64,000 nucleotides of DNA from Homoserinimonas aerilata (GCF_006716125.1 NZ_VFOM01000001.1:1178001-1242000); one strand, 5' to 3'; counted from the stretch's first letter, positions 35,911 to 43,913 are shown. Notes: generated by a model not told the origin, from the sequence alone. Made by a program: numbers and translations.

Positions 35911-36681
35911 ATGACCAACCACGCGCTATTGCACGGCCGACACGTTCTCGTTCCCCGCGGCGGCGAGCTCGGCGAACGGCTCGCCAGTCTGCTGCGGGAG
36001 GCGGGGGCAACTGTCACGACGGCCCCGCTCATCCGCTTCACCGCTGCCGAGAACCCCTCGGCCGTCGCCGCCGCCCTCGAACGGCTCGCGGAGGGGCGCT
36101 ACGACTGGCTCACGGTGACGAGCGCCACGACCGTCACCGTGCTCTCGGAGGGCGACGCCGTGATCCCCGCGACGACACGTGTCGCCGCAGTGGGGGAGGC
36201 GACGGCGTCCGCGCTCCGCGGGGCCGGCCACCGGGTCGACTTTGTTCCTGAGCACGACGGCTCTGCGGCGGGAATGCTCCGTGAATGGCCCGGCGGCGGA
36301 GCATCCGCGCTTCTGCTGCAGTCCGCCATCGCCGCCCCCACACTCGCGGAGGGGCTCGCCGCGCTCGGCCTCGCCGTCGACGTGGTCGCCGCCTACCGCA
36401 CGCTGCCCGTAGACGCCCCCCGCGACGTCGTCGATGCGGCGCACGCAGGGCTCTTCGACGCCATCCTGCTCACCTCGGCAAGCGTGGCCCGCCAAGTGGC
36501 CCGGCAGCTGCATCCGTTGCCGGTATCCACCCTTCTCGTCTGCATCGGCGCCCCCACCGCGCAGGCGGCGAGCGAGGCGGGGCTCTCCGTCGCCGCGATC
36601 GCCACCAGGAGCAGCGCGGAGGCTCTTGTCGACGCGGTGGCGGATGCGCTCACCCACAACCTCCCAGAACACGACTCATAG
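35911..36681 (+). CDS. hemD: Uroporphyrinogen III synthase
   Basis: HemD of 256 residues with the expected low conservation. It starts with GRHVLVPRGGELGERLASLL, and has the Thr-rich segment WLTVTSATTVTVL and the second-domain ILLTSASVARQVARQL that mark the two-lobed fold. It closes and rearranges hydroxymethylbilane to uroporphyrinogen III. It follows hemC by 24 bases. Its TAG stop (36679-36681) is also the first half of the -10 hexamer of hemB. Confidence 0.88.
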   Translation: MTNHALLHGRHVLVPRGGELGERLASLLREAGATVTTAPLIRFTAAENPSAVAAALERLAEGRYDWLTVTSATTVTVLSEGDAVIPATTRVAAVGEATASALRGAGHRVDFVPEHDGSAAGMLREWPGGGASALLLQSAIAAPTLAEGLAALGLAVDVVAAYRTLPVDAPRDVVDAAHAGLFDAILLTSASVARQVARQLHPLPVSTLLVCIGAPTAQAASEAGLSVAAIATRSSAEALVDAVADALTHNLPEHDS

Positions 36682-36684
36682 AGT
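36679..36684 (+). promoter_or_regulatory. Leaderless -10 element for hemB built on the hemD stop codon
   Basis: TAGAGT begins with the TAG stop of hemD; seven bases (GGAATCC) lead to the ATG of hemB. It would give hemB-hemL their own transcript within the heme cluster. Confidence 0.5.
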
Positions 36685-36691
36685 GGAATCC

Positions 36692-37669
36692 ATGACAACC
36701 GGCCCCCTCATCCGCCCCCGCCGCCTTCGCACGAGTGCCGCCATGCGCCGCCTCGTCGCGGAGACCGCCATCCGGCCCGAGAAGCTCGTGCTGCCCATGT
36801 TCGTGAGGGAGGGCGCCACCGGCCCGCAGGAGATCCCGTCGATGCCGGGGGTCGTGCACCACAGTCTCGACAGTCTCAAGGCCGCCGTCGCCGAGGCCGC
36901 GACGCTCGGGCTCGGCGGCGTCATGCTCTTCGGCATCCCCGAGAAGAAGGACGCCATCGGCTCTGGCGCGACGGATGAGCAGGGAATCCTCAACGTGGCC
37001 ACCCGCGTCGCCGTCGCAGAAGCCGGTGACGCGCTCGTCGTGCAGACCGACCTCTGCCTCGACGAGTTCACCGACCACGGCCACTGCGGCGTGCTCGACG
37101 CGGAAGGTCGCGTCGACAACGATGCAAGCCTGCTGCGCTACCGCGAGATGGCGATCGCGCAGGCGGTCAGCGGCTCCCAGCTGCTCGGCCTCAGCGGCAT
37201 GATGGACGGCCAAGTCACGGCCGTACGCGAAGAGCTCGACTCGCACGGCCTCATCGACACAGCCATCCTCGGCTACGGCGCCAAATACGCATCCGCCTTC
37301 TATGGGCCCTTCCGCGACGCTGTGCAGTCCAGCCTGGAGGGTGACCGCGCCACATATCAGCAGCATCCGGCGAATCGGCGCGAGGGGCTGCGCGAGGTCA
37401 TGCTCGATATCGAGCAGGGCGCAGACATCGTCATGGTGAAACCCGCGATGAGCTATCTCGATGTGCTCGCCGATGTCGCCGACGTCAGCGACATCCCCGT
37501 CTGGGCCTACCAGGTCTCGGGAGAGTACTCCATGATCGAAGCCGCCGCAGCGCAGGGCTGGATCGACCGCGAGCGCGCCATCGAGGAGTCTGTTCTCTCC
37601 ATCTTCCGGGCCGGCGCCGACGCGGTGCTCACCTATTGGGCCGCAGAAATCGCTGGAGGCAAGCGATGA
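36692..37669 (+). CDS. hemB: Delta-aminolevulinic acid dehydratase (porphobilinogen synthase)
   Basis: HemB of 325 residues. Both Schiff-base lysines are in place, in [19 protein letters not shown] and [12 protein letters not shown]. The metal loop reads C122-L-D124 ... H-G-H-C132: the first and third Cys of the zinc-type site are kept but the middle Cys is replaced by Asp, intermediate between zinc and magnesium forms. It condenses two aminolevulinates to porphobilinogen. The open frame runs back into hemD, but the ATG at 36692 begins the homology and matches the -10 spacing. Confidence 0.95.
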   Translation: MTTGPLIRPRRLRTSAAMRRLVAETAIRPEKLVLPMFVREGATGPQEIPSMPGVVHHSLDSLKAAVAEAATLGLGGVMLFGIPEKKDAIGSGATDEQGILNVATRVAVAEAGDALVVQTDLCLDEFTDHGHCGVLDAEGRVDNDASLLRYREMAIAQAVSGSQLLGLSGMMDGQVTAVREELDSHGLIDTAILGYGAKYASAFYGPFRDAVQSSLEGDRATYQQHPANRREGLREVMLDIEQGADIVMVKPAMSYLDVLADVADVSDIPVWAYQVSGEYSMIEAAAAQGWIDRERAIEESVLSIFRAGADAVLTYWAAEIAGGKR

Positions 37670-38982
37670 CCAGCAATTCAGAGTCATTTGACGCCGCGCG
37701 CGCGCTCATCCCGGGCGGTGTCAACTCGCCCGTGCGCGCCTTCGGCTCGGTCGGCGGCACCCCGCGCTTCATCACCTCGGCCCGAGGGGCATATGTGACG
37801 GATGTCGAGGGTCGCGAATATGTGGACCTTGTCGCGTCGTGGGGGCCCGCCCTGCTGGGCCACGCGCATCCGGCAACCGTCGAGGCCGTGCAGCGCGCCG
37901 CCGAGAAGGGGCTGTCGTTCGGGGCGTCGACACCCGGCGAGACCCGTCTGGCCGAGTTGGTCGCGGCACGCCTCGCACCGGCCGTGGAGCGGCTCCGGCT
38001 GGTCTCGACCGGCACGGAGGCGACAATGACGGCGATCCGGCTCGCGCGCGGAGCCACCGGCCGTGATCTCCTGGTGAAGTTTGCCGGCCACTATCACGGG
38101 CACTCTGACGGGCTGCTCGCCGAGGGCGGATCGGGTATCGCGACGCTGGCGCTGCCCGGGTCGGCGGGCGTACCGGAGGCGGTCGCCGCGCATACCCTCG
38201 TCATTCCGTACAACGATCTCGACGCCGTGCGCACGGTCTTCGCCGAGCACGGCCCGCGCATCGCCGCCGTGATCGCCGAGGCGGCAGCTGCGAACATGGG
38301 CGTGGTGCCCCCGGACCCCGGGTTCAACGCGGCCCTCGTGCGTATCGCCCACGACCATGGCGCGCTCGTGATCCTCGATGAGGTGCTCACCGGGTTCAGG
38401 GTGGGGCCCGCGGGGTGGTGGGGTATCGACCAAGAAGAGCCGTACACCCCGGACATCTTCACCTTCGGCAAGGTCATCGGTGGCGGCATGCCTCTGGCCG
38501 CGCTGGGCGGTTCCGCCGCGATCATGGATCATCTGGCCCCACTCGGCCCCGTCTATCAGGCGGGAACGTTGAGCGGCAACCCGTTGGCGGTCGCCGCGGG
38601 CATCGCCACGCTCGAGGCGGCCGACGCTGGCGTCTACGAGCACCTCGACCGCACGGCCGACACGATCGCGGCGGCGACCTCCGACGCGCTGTCTGCCGCG
38701 GGCGTCGCCCATGTCGTGCAGCGGGCCGGAAGCCTGTTCTCCTTCGCGTTCGCCGAGTCGGCACCTCGCGACTACGCGCAGGTGAAGGCGCAGGAGGCGT
38801 TCCGCTATCCGCCGTTCTTCCACGCCATGCTCGATGCGGGGGTCTCCCTCCCGCCGAGCGTCTTCGAGGCGTGGTTCGTCACGGCCGCCCACGACGACGC
38901 GGCAGTGTCGCGAATCGTTGAGGCGCTGCCTGCGGCGGCCCGGGCTGCGGCCTCCGCGAGCGCCCCCGAGGGCTCGCGCTAA
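37666..38982 (+). CDS. hemL: Glutamate-1-semialdehyde 2,1-aminomutase
   Basis: PLP-dependent aminomutase of 438 residues. The start [20 protein letters not shown] is the GSAM hallmark, and the PLP Lys lies in [20 protein letters not shown]. It converts glutamate 1-semialdehyde to 5-aminolevulinate, completing the C5 entry with hemA. The ATG overlaps the hemB stop by four bases. Its TAA overlaps the TAG of the convergent LysR-like gene (shared bases 38980-38981), so the two genes meet without a gap or terminator. Confidence 0.95.
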   Translation: MTSNSESFDAARALIPGGVNSPVRAFGSVGGTPRFITSARGAYVTDVEGREYVDLVASWGPALLGHAHPATVEAVQRAAEKGLSFGASTPGETRLAELVAARLAPAVERLRLVSTGTEATMTAIRLARGATGRDLLVKFAGHYHGHSDGLLAEGGSGIATLALPGSAGVPEAVAAHTLVIPYNDLDAVRTVFAEHGPRIAAVIAEAAAANMGVVPPDPGFNAALVRIAHDHGALVILDEVLTGFRVGPAGWWGIDQEEPYTPDIFTFGKVIGGGMPLAALGGSAAIMDHLAPLGPVYQAGTLSGNPLAVAAGIATLEAADAGVYEHLDRTADTIAAATSDALSAAGVAHVVQRAGSLFSFAFAESAPRDYAQVKAQEAFRYPPFFHAMLDAGVSLPPSVFEAWFVTAAHDDAAVSRIVEALPAAARAAASASAPEGSR

Positions 38983-39689
38983 CGACCCGTCTTCTTGCGG
39001 CCGCGTGCCTTCGACTTGGGTGGATGCTTCGCGGCCGGCTTCGCCTTGGCTTTGCCGCCTCCCTTCGGTGCGCCTCCGCCCTGTTTCTGCGCGGGTTTCT
39101 TCTGCACCGGCTTCGTGTCGCTCGCCGTCGGCACTTCCTCCCGCGCGGGGCCGCGTGAGCTGCCGGGTCGCCGCCCGCGCACGATTCCCACAAACTCCTC
39201 GATGTCGGGGGTGGTGTTCTCGGCGAGCCAGACGACCGCGATCTCGGTTTCGGCGGCATCCGACACCGGAACGGCGACGACATCCTTGCGCGCGTGCAGC
39301 CGCGCCACCGAGTGGGGAACCCGCAGCACCCCGACGCCGGCGGCGACGACCTCGACAGCATCGGCGGGGTCCTCGGTGCGCACCACCTCGCTCTCAAGCT
39401 CAGCCTCGGTCACCGATTCGAAGAGCGACACCGGATGCTCTTTCGCCACGACCACGACGGCAACCTCGCCGTAGAGGCGGATGACACTGAGCCCCTCCCG
39501 CTCGATCGGCAGCCGCACGAAACTGAGATCGGCGCGCCCGTCGTGCAGCACCTCGATCTGCTCGGCCTCGGAAATGGGGGTGACAATGAGGGGGCTGTTG
39601 CGGCGTCGTTCCTGCCAGGCTCTGGTCCATTTCGCCACGGTGACCCCGGGGACCATGGCGATACGGAGTGGTTCGGATTCGACGGGCAT
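38979..39689 (-). CDS. LysR-type effector-binding domain protein without HTH, lysine-rich tail
   Basis: Protein of 236 residues. About the first 165 residues resemble the substrate-binding domain of LysR-type regulators ([51 protein letters not shown]). The N-terminal winged helix of LysR proteins is absent. The last 60-70 residues are a basic, disordered-looking tail rich in Lys, Ala, Pro and Gly, like the tails of histone-like proteins, which might supply nucleic-acid binding. The ATG at 39689 is six bases after TAGCCT on the minus strand; a TTG two codons upstream also exists. It is divergent from the DUF5997 gene with 22 bases between starts. Confidence 0.75.
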   Translation of the reverse strand: MPVESEPLRIAMVPGVTVAKWTRAWQERRRNSPLIVTPISEAEQIEVLHDGRADLSFVRLPIEREGLSVIRLYGEVAVVVVAKEHPVSLFESVTEAELESEVVRTEDPADAVEVVAAGVGVLRVPHSVARLHARKDVVAVPVSDAAETEIAVVWLAENTTPDIEEFVGIVRGRRPGSSRGPAREEVPTASDTKPVQKKPAQKQGGGAPKGGGKAKAKPAAKHPPKSKARGRKKTGR

Positions 39690-39695
39690 CCCCAA

Positions 39696-39705
39696 AGGCT
39701 ACGCT
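39696..39705. promoter_or_regulatory. Overlapping divergent leaderless -10 elements
   Basis: TAGCCT on the minus strand (39701-39696) and TACGCT on the plus strand (39700-39705) share the TA at 39700-39701. Each stands six bases before its ATG (39689 and 39712), so the 22-base gap holds two complete back-to-back leaderless start regions. Confidence 0.55.
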
Positions 39706-39711
39706 GGATGC

Positions 39712-40074
39712 ATGACCGAGCAGACCATGAAACCAGCCACGGCGGCCCAGAAGCTCGGCGTGTACCTGCCGGCGACCCCCGAGGCATTCCAGAACAACCC
39801 CATCACCCGCTCCGAGCTGAACGATCTGCTCGAGTCGCCGCCGGAGTGGCTGGCCGAGCTGCGACGCAGCGGGCCGCATCCGCGCTCTGTCGTCGCAGGC
39901 AAGCTGGGCGTCTCCAACGCCGGCCTCGCCCGCGGCGGTGTGACGGATGCCCTGACGACGGCAGACATCACGGCCCTCCTCCAGACACCGCCCGAGTGGC
40001 TCGTCACGGAGCGTGCGACGCAGGCGAAGGTGCGCGAGGAGAAGGCGCGCATCAAGGCCGCCCCCAAGAAGTAA
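39712..40074 (+). CDS. DUF5997-type protein with duplicated PPxWL module
   Basis: Protein of 120 residues, recalled as DUF5997, of unknown function. It contains an internal duplication: residues 11-47 and 61-97 align without gaps and share A-x-K-L-G-V at the start, a Thr, Leu-Leu, and PPEWL at the end (13 of 37 identical, period 50). The start of each unit looks like a helix-turn-helix (AAQKLGV), which suggests DNA or RNA binding; this is inference. The C terminus is Lys/Arg-rich. A related single unit is found at 41286-41651. The stop lies in a tandem 12-base repeat. Confidence 0.75.
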   Translation: MTEQTMKPATAAQKLGVYLPATPEAFQNNPITRSELNDLLESPPEWLAELRRSGPHPRSVVAGKLGVSNAGLARGGVTDALTTADITALLQTPPEWLVTERATQAKVREEKARIKAAPKK

Positions 40075-40104
40075 CCGCAGAAGTAACCGCAGAAGTAACC
40101 GCGC
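40069..40104 (+). repeat. Three tandem 12-base repeats across a stop codon
   Basis: AAGTAACCGCAG occurs at 40069-40080 and 40081-40092, and as AAGTAACCGCGC at 40093-40104. The first copy contains the TAA stop of the DUF5997 gene, and since 12 is a multiple of three the stop recurs in frame at 40084 and 40096. Confidence 0.9.
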
Positions 40105-40109
40105 AACGA

Positions 40110-40141
40110 AAAGGAGCCCGACCCGTGGGTCCGGCTCCTTT
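40110..40141. terminator. Bidirectional terminator between DUF5997 and the small basic gene
   Basis: A 14-pair stem (40110-40123 with 40128-40141) with one C-C mismatch and a CGTG loop. The minus strand continues with TTTTCGTT, suiting termination of the small minus-strand gene as well. Confidence 0.7.
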
Positions 40142-40153
40142 CAGTTCGCTGGG

Positions 40154-40267
40154 CTATTCCGCCTTGCGCTTGCTTGCTGCCTTGTCCTTCTTGTCGAGGC
40201 GCTTTTCCTTCAGCGACTTCGACGCAGCGGTTTTGGTGGTCGACTTCTTGGGCGATTTGTCTGCCAT
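40154..40267 (-). CDS. 37-residue lysine-rich small protein
   Basis: Short gene on the minus strand encoding MADKSPKKSTTKTAASKSLK and 17 further residues, ending in TAG at 40156-40154. Twelve of the 37 residues are Lys and two are Arg; there are no aromatic residues and no membrane segment. Support for coding: AAGGAGGA stands eight bases before the ATG, TAACCT at 40312-40307 could be its -10, and a terminator hairpin follows directly. Small basic proteins like this may bind nucleic acid or ribosomes, but the function is unknown. Confidence 0.7.
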   Translation of the reverse strand: MADKSPKKSTTKTAASKSLKEKRLDKKDKAASKRKAE

Positions 40268-40363
40268 GCTCGGGTTCCTCCTTCGGAGCCGGATGCTCTA
40301 CCCCTGAGGTTACGCGTTTCCGGGCGCGGTTCAAGTCGGCTGAAGCGCTGTCGGCTGCCCTGA

Positions 40364-41239
40364 CTAGCGGAGCCCGAGCTTCTTAACCCAGTAGGAGAGG
40401 AACTCGGCGCCGGCTTCATCGTGGATCTTGCCTTCGATCTCGATCACGGGGTAGGGCCGCTCGAGAACGCCGTCTGAGGGTCGTACGTCGACATGCGCCG
40501 CGTCGTAGCCGGCCTCGTGCAGGTGGTCGGCCATGAGGTAGTCACCGCGCGAGTCGCCCACGGAACGCCAGAGTTGGGGGAGAGGCCCCGACTCGGCGAA
40601 GAATGCGAGGGCGCGTTCTGCCGCGTGGTCCTTGTCGAGAGCGACGGATTCGATGTCGGTGGAGATGATGGTCGTGTCGAGGCGGAAGGGGGTCTCGCCA
40701 CGGGCATCCGGATGCTCTCGCTCGCCATGCCGCACGCCGAGGCCGTGCGAGGCGAGCAGCTCGAAGGCGGCATCGTCGAAGCGCACCTGGGCCCGTTTGT
40801 ATGCCTCGGAGCCGACATCCGTGCGCTGCTCGACGGAGATCATGACGTGCTTCGTCTCATCGAAGAACATGGTGTCGCCGAAGTCCCGCTCGACCAGCAC
40901 ACGCACAGCATCGACAGTTTCGCGCGGAAGCGAGACCTTCTCATCGACGCTCACGTGGCCGACACCTTCGGCTGTGATCGGAAACCAGACGCCGCCCTTC
41001 TCGCACACGCCGTAGACGCGGGATGCCGCGGGCAGCTGCGCCGCGACGAGAGGCTCCACGACCTGCTCCCTGATGAACTGCTCCGAACGCCCCGTGATGA
41101 AGGCGATCGGGATGCCCGCACCCGCGAGAAGAACAAGGTCGGTGACGATGCGGGGGATGGCGATGGTGCGCGTCTCGGGGCTGGCAATGGGGCCGTCGAC
41201 GTCGAGCATGAGGCCGAGGGCGGGAATCGGTGCGGACAT
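40364..41239 (-). CDS. HAD-superfamily hydrolase, substrate unknown
   Basis: HAD phosphatase-like protein of 291 residues. Motif I is LGLMLDVDGPIASPETRT, motif II is IAFITGRSEQFI, and motif IV is SVGDSRGDYLMADHL. The large insert between motifs II and IV is a Cof-type (C2) cap, as in trehalose- or sucrose-phosphate phosphatases, but the substrate is not clear. The frame extends upstream to 41431 into the divergent neighbour; the ATG at 41239 begins the homology. Only 46 bases separate it from the start of the divergent zinc-ribbon gene. Confidence 0.8.
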   Translation of the reverse strand: MSAPIPALGLMLDVDGPIASPETRTIAIPRIVTDLVLLAGAGIPIAFITGRSEQFIREQVVEPLVAAQLPAASRVYGVCEKGGVWFPITAEGVGHVSVDEKVSLPRETVDAVRVLVERDFGDTMFFDETKHVMISVEQRTDVGSEAYKRAQVRFDDAAFELLASHGLGVRHGEREHPDARGETPFRLDTTIISTDIESVALDKDHAAERALAFFAESGPLPQLWRSVGDSRGDYLMADHLHEAGYDAAHVDVRPSDGVLERPYPVIEIEGKIHDEAGAEFLSYWVKKLGLR

Positions 41240-41271
41240 CCGTCCATTCTTCCACCAGGCGTGGCAGGCCG

Positions 41272-41277
41272 TATCGT
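41272..41277 (+). promoter_or_regulatory. Leaderless -10 element for the PPxWL/zinc-ribbon gene
   Basis: TATCGT, eight bases (TGACGACG), then the ATG at 41286. Confidence 0.45.
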
Positions 41278-41285
41278 TGACGACG

Positions 41286-41651
41286 ATGATCACCAGACGC
41301 GAGGCCGCCCAGCGGCTCGATATTCCGCTCGAGATGGCGCAACGGCATGAGCTGCCGTCACGGATGTCGGAGGCCGAGTTCTCGGAGCTCGAGCAGCATC
41401 CGCCCGCCTGGCTCGTGCAGTCGCGGGCCAATCGTCGCTCCGGCGCACGGCCCGTCTGGGTTCAGCTGAAGTGCGATGTGTGCGGTTTCACGGAGTCGGC
41501 CAGACCCAAGAAGTGGTGGCCGGCGTTCACCTATCTGAGCTGCAGCGATCATTCGCCGCTCGACCTTCCGGGGCCCGCCGACGGGCTCTACCGCGAGGAG
41601 TTCGACGGCATCGGCAGCCGTTTCGTCGGAATCGTCGACGCCCGGGCGTGA
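41286..41651 (+). CDS. PPxWL-module protein with C-terminal zinc ribbon
   Basis: Protein of 121 residues, not assigned to a named family. Residues 7-43 form one copy of the module found twice in the DUF5997 protein at 39712: A-A-Q-R-L at the start and PPAWL at the end, with the same 31-residue spacing between the conserved Leu and Trp. The second half has a probable zinc site, C63-x2-C66 and C86-x2-H89. The combination of an HTH-like module and a zinc ribbon suggests a nucleic-acid-binding protein; this is inference. The start is fixed by a TATCGT hexamer eight bases upstream. Confidence 0.75.
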   Translation: MITRREAAQRLDIPLEMAQRHELPSRMSEAEFSELEQHPPAWLVQSRANRRSGARPVWVQLKCDVCGFTESARPKKWWPAFTYLSCSDHSPLDLPGPADGLYREEFDGIGSRFVGIVDARA

Positions 41652-41658
41652 TCGGAGC

Positions 41659-42216
41659 CTAGGGGCGCTTCACATCGAAGGTGAGGTGTGCGAATCCGCC
41701 CAGATGCTCGACTGTGCGCAGCTGCAGCGCATCGGACTCGATACGGCGCGGGAGCAGTGGTGCCCCGCCCGGCAGGGTGACGGGCGCGATCGACACCTGG
41801 ATCTCATCGAGCAGGCCGAGGTCGTGAAACTGCCCGACGAGTTCGCCGCCACCGACCAGCCAGATGTCTCGTTCGCCTGCAGCCTCGACGATCGCGGGCA
41901 CCGCATCCGCCACCGACCCGGATGCGAAGCGCACGTCGACGCCCTCCGGCACCGGCAGCTTGCGACTCGTGAACACGAATGCCGGCCGCTCACCGTGGAA
42001 CTCGCTCCAGCGCTGCGGCTCCTCGAGCATGCGTTCCTCGCGCAGCATCCACTCGTAGGTGGTCGAGCCCTCGACCATGACACCGACGCGATCCAGCAGC
42101 TTCTCGGTCAGCTCGGAGCCCGGATGCTCGACGGCGAAGAGCCAGGACAGCGAGTTGTGCTCGTCGGCAAGGAACCCGTTGAGCGTGGATGCGGTGTAGT
42201 AGATGAAACGCGGCAT
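41659..42216 (-). CDS. Dihydrofolate reductase-like protein (RibD C-terminal domain)
   Basis: Protein of 185 residues with a DHFR/RibD-C fold. It starts RFIYYTASTLNGFLADE, has the NADPH-region VMVEGSTTYEWML and the glycine motif DIWLVGGGELVGQFHD, all typical of the YwjB/YyaP-like dihydrofolate reductase family. These are often annotated as DHFR, but the real substrate is usually unknown; folA and ribD proper are different in sequence. The ATG lies six bases after TAGTGT on the minus strand. It is downstream of the M28 peptidase gene with a terminator between. Confidence 0.85.
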   Translation of the reverse strand: MPRFIYYTASTLNGFLADEHNSLSWLFAVEHPGSELTEKLLDRVGVMVEGSTTYEWMLREERMLEEPQRWSEFHGERPAFVFTSRKLPVPEGVDVRFASGSVADAVPAIVEAAGERDIWLVGGGELVGQFHDLGLLDEIQVSIAPVTLPGGAPLLPRRIESDALQLRTVEHLGGFAHLTFDVKRP

Positions 42217-42222
42217 GGCCGC

Positions 42223-42228
42223 ACACTA
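42223..42228 (-). promoter_or_regulatory. Leaderless -10 element for the DHFR-like gene
   Basis: On the minus strand TAGTGT, six bases (GCGGCC), then the ATG at 42216. Confidence 0.5.
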
Positions 42229-42262
42229 CGCCGTGCCTCCGACATCGCAGGGGTTGACGCAA

Positions 42263-42292
42263 TGCGGGCCCCGGCGTTTGCCGGGACCCGCA
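42263..42292 (-). terminator. Terminator after the M28 peptidase gene
   Basis: A 13-position stem (42263-42275 with 42280-42292) with one mismatch and a four-base loop, 34 bases beyond the peptidase stop. No long T-run. Confidence 0.55.
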
Positions 42293-42326
42293 CACGCCGG
42301 GCTGTCATGCCCCCAACCGCTGCTCG

Positions 42327-43913
42327 CTAACGACGCGAGTGGTGACCCCGGTTGTCGGAGTCGCCGTGGCCGTGGCCGTGGCCATGCCCGTGACCCTTGC
42401 CCGCCTTGACGTCGGCGTAGTGCTGCGTGGCGTAGGCGATGCCGTCGGCCATCTCGTCGAGCACGTCGACGTTGATATTGGCTGAGGTGTCGCACGCCTG
42501 GTGGTAGCACGGGTCGAACGGCTCACCCGCGGTACCGCCGAAGACGGCCGCCTGCTCGTCGCTCTTGACTCCCTCGGCACCCGTGAACAGGCCACCCGCC
42601 GGGATGCCCGCCTCGATGAAGGCGTTGTAGTCGGAGCGACCATCGAATGCGGTCTCCTCAGTCGCCAGGCCCTGCTTCGCGAAGAACTTGGTGAAGAGCT
42701 GCTCGACCTCGGCCGAGCCTTCGGGGCCTTCGGATCCGAATGCCGAACCGTCGCCGTCATAGACGAAACGTACGAAGTTCGGCGACGCGACCATGTCGAA
42801 GTTCAGGTTCACGGCGTGCTGCGCGATGTCGGCATCCGTCAGCTGGGAGACGTAGTACGCCGATCCGACGAGCCCATCTTCCTCACCGCTCCAGAAGGCG
42901 AAGCGCACGGTGTTCTGCGGCTTCAGCTTCGACTTTGCGAGCTGGATCGCCGTCTCCAGGATGGCTCCGCTTCCGCTGCCGTTGTCGTTGATGCCGGGGC
43001 CCTCTGCGACCGAGTCGAGGTGGCCTCCGACCACGACGATCTCCGGCGCAGAATGCTTGCCCTTGGTCTTGGCGGGGGCATCCGCCAGCACGTTGAATGT
43101 CTCGATCGCCTGCGTGGTGCCGTCGACCTGGATTCGCAGGGTGGTCTCGGTGGCCGCGAAGCCCTCGCCGATGGCGAAGGTGGTGCCGATAGCGGGGATG
43201 GCGGCCTGCGGGGTTGCGAGCGTGCCGAGCACGAGCCCGAGCCGGTCGTCACCCTCTACGACGTTGCCCTGATTGAACACGATGGCTGCGGCGGCGCCTG
43301 CTGCTGCCGCATTGTCGATCTTGGTTCTGAAGTCGCAGGTGCCGCGCTGGAGGAGCGCAATCTCTCCTGCGGTGAATCCGGCGAAGTCTTCGGCCTCGCA
43401 TCCGCTGGTCGAGGCGCGGTCGCCCGCGAGGTTGATGTCGACAGGGGTGACGACGGCGCTCACATCGCCTGAACCGGAATAGTCCATGACGTCGTAGTCA
43501 GTCTGGTCGACATAGCTCGTCGCGGTCGGCGTGAGCTGTTCGAACGCAGAGCTGTTCTCCACGAACTGGTCGTAGCTGAACGGCTGTCGCACGGGGTCGT
43601 AGCCTGCGTCGCGCAGTTGCTGTTCGATGTACTCCGCTGCCGCGATGTGGCCTGCGCTGCCTGCGGCCCTGGTGCCGTCGTTTGCGTCGGCGATTGCCTG
43701 CAGCGCATCAAGGTGGGCGACGATGGCATCCGCCTTGACGGCATCGGCGAGCGACGAGTTGCCCTTGCCTGGACCGTGGCCGCCGCCATGCCCTCCGCTG
43801 TGCCCTCCGCCCGCGTAGGCCGGCAGGCCGAAGCCGGCGGTGATGCCGAGCCCCGCGACGAGCCCGATGCCGGTGGCCATGGCCACCCTGCGTAGCGTTC
43901 GCTTGTCCCTCAT
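42327..43913 (-). CDS. Secreted M28-family aminopeptidase with PA domain and His/Gly-rich ends
   Basis: Secreted zinc peptidase of 528 residues. A signal peptide ends near Ala34 (LPAYA). A protease-associated domain (EIALLQRGTCDFRTKIDNAA) precedes the M28 catalytic domain: VVVGGHLDSVAEGPGINDNG with the first His and Asp ligands, FWSGEEDGLVGS with the catalytic Glu pair, and LNFDMVASPN. Both ends of the mature protein are low-complexity: Gly/His-rich near the N terminus and five HG dipeptides near the C terminus, possibly metal-binding. The ATG at 43913 has AAAGGAG six bases upstream; the longer open frame is not coding-like. Confidence 0.9.
   Translation of the reverse strand: MRDKRTLRRVAMATGIGLVAGLGITAGFGLPAYAGGGHSGGHGGGHGPGKGNSSLADAVKADAIVAHLDALQAIADANDGTRAAGSAGHIAAAEYIEQQLRDAGYDPVRQPFSYDQFVENSSAFEQLTPTATSYVDQTDYDVMDYSGSGDVSAVVTPVDINLAGDRASTSGCEAEDFAGFTAGEIALLQRGTCDFRTKIDNAAAAGAAAAIVFNQGNVVEGDDRLGLVLGTLATPQAAIPAIGTTFAIGEGFAATETTLRIQVDGTTQAIETFNVLADAPAKTKGKHSAPEIVVVGGHLDSVAEGPGINDNGSGSGAILETAIQLAKSKLKPQNTVRFAFWSGEEDGLVGSAYYVSQLTDADIAQHAVNLNFDMVASPNFVRFVYDGDGSAFGSEGPEGSAEVEQLFTKFFAKQGLATEETAFDGRSDYNAFIEAGIPAGGLFTGAEGVKSDEQAAVFGGTAGEPFDPCYHQACDTSANINVDVLDEMADGIAYATQHYADVKAGKGHGHGHGHGHGDSDNRGHHSRR

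Noticed and set aside
42355..42400. Short tandem repeat resembling a CRISPR or satellite
   Set aside because: It is the coding repeat for the His-Gly dipeptides at the end of the M28 peptidase.
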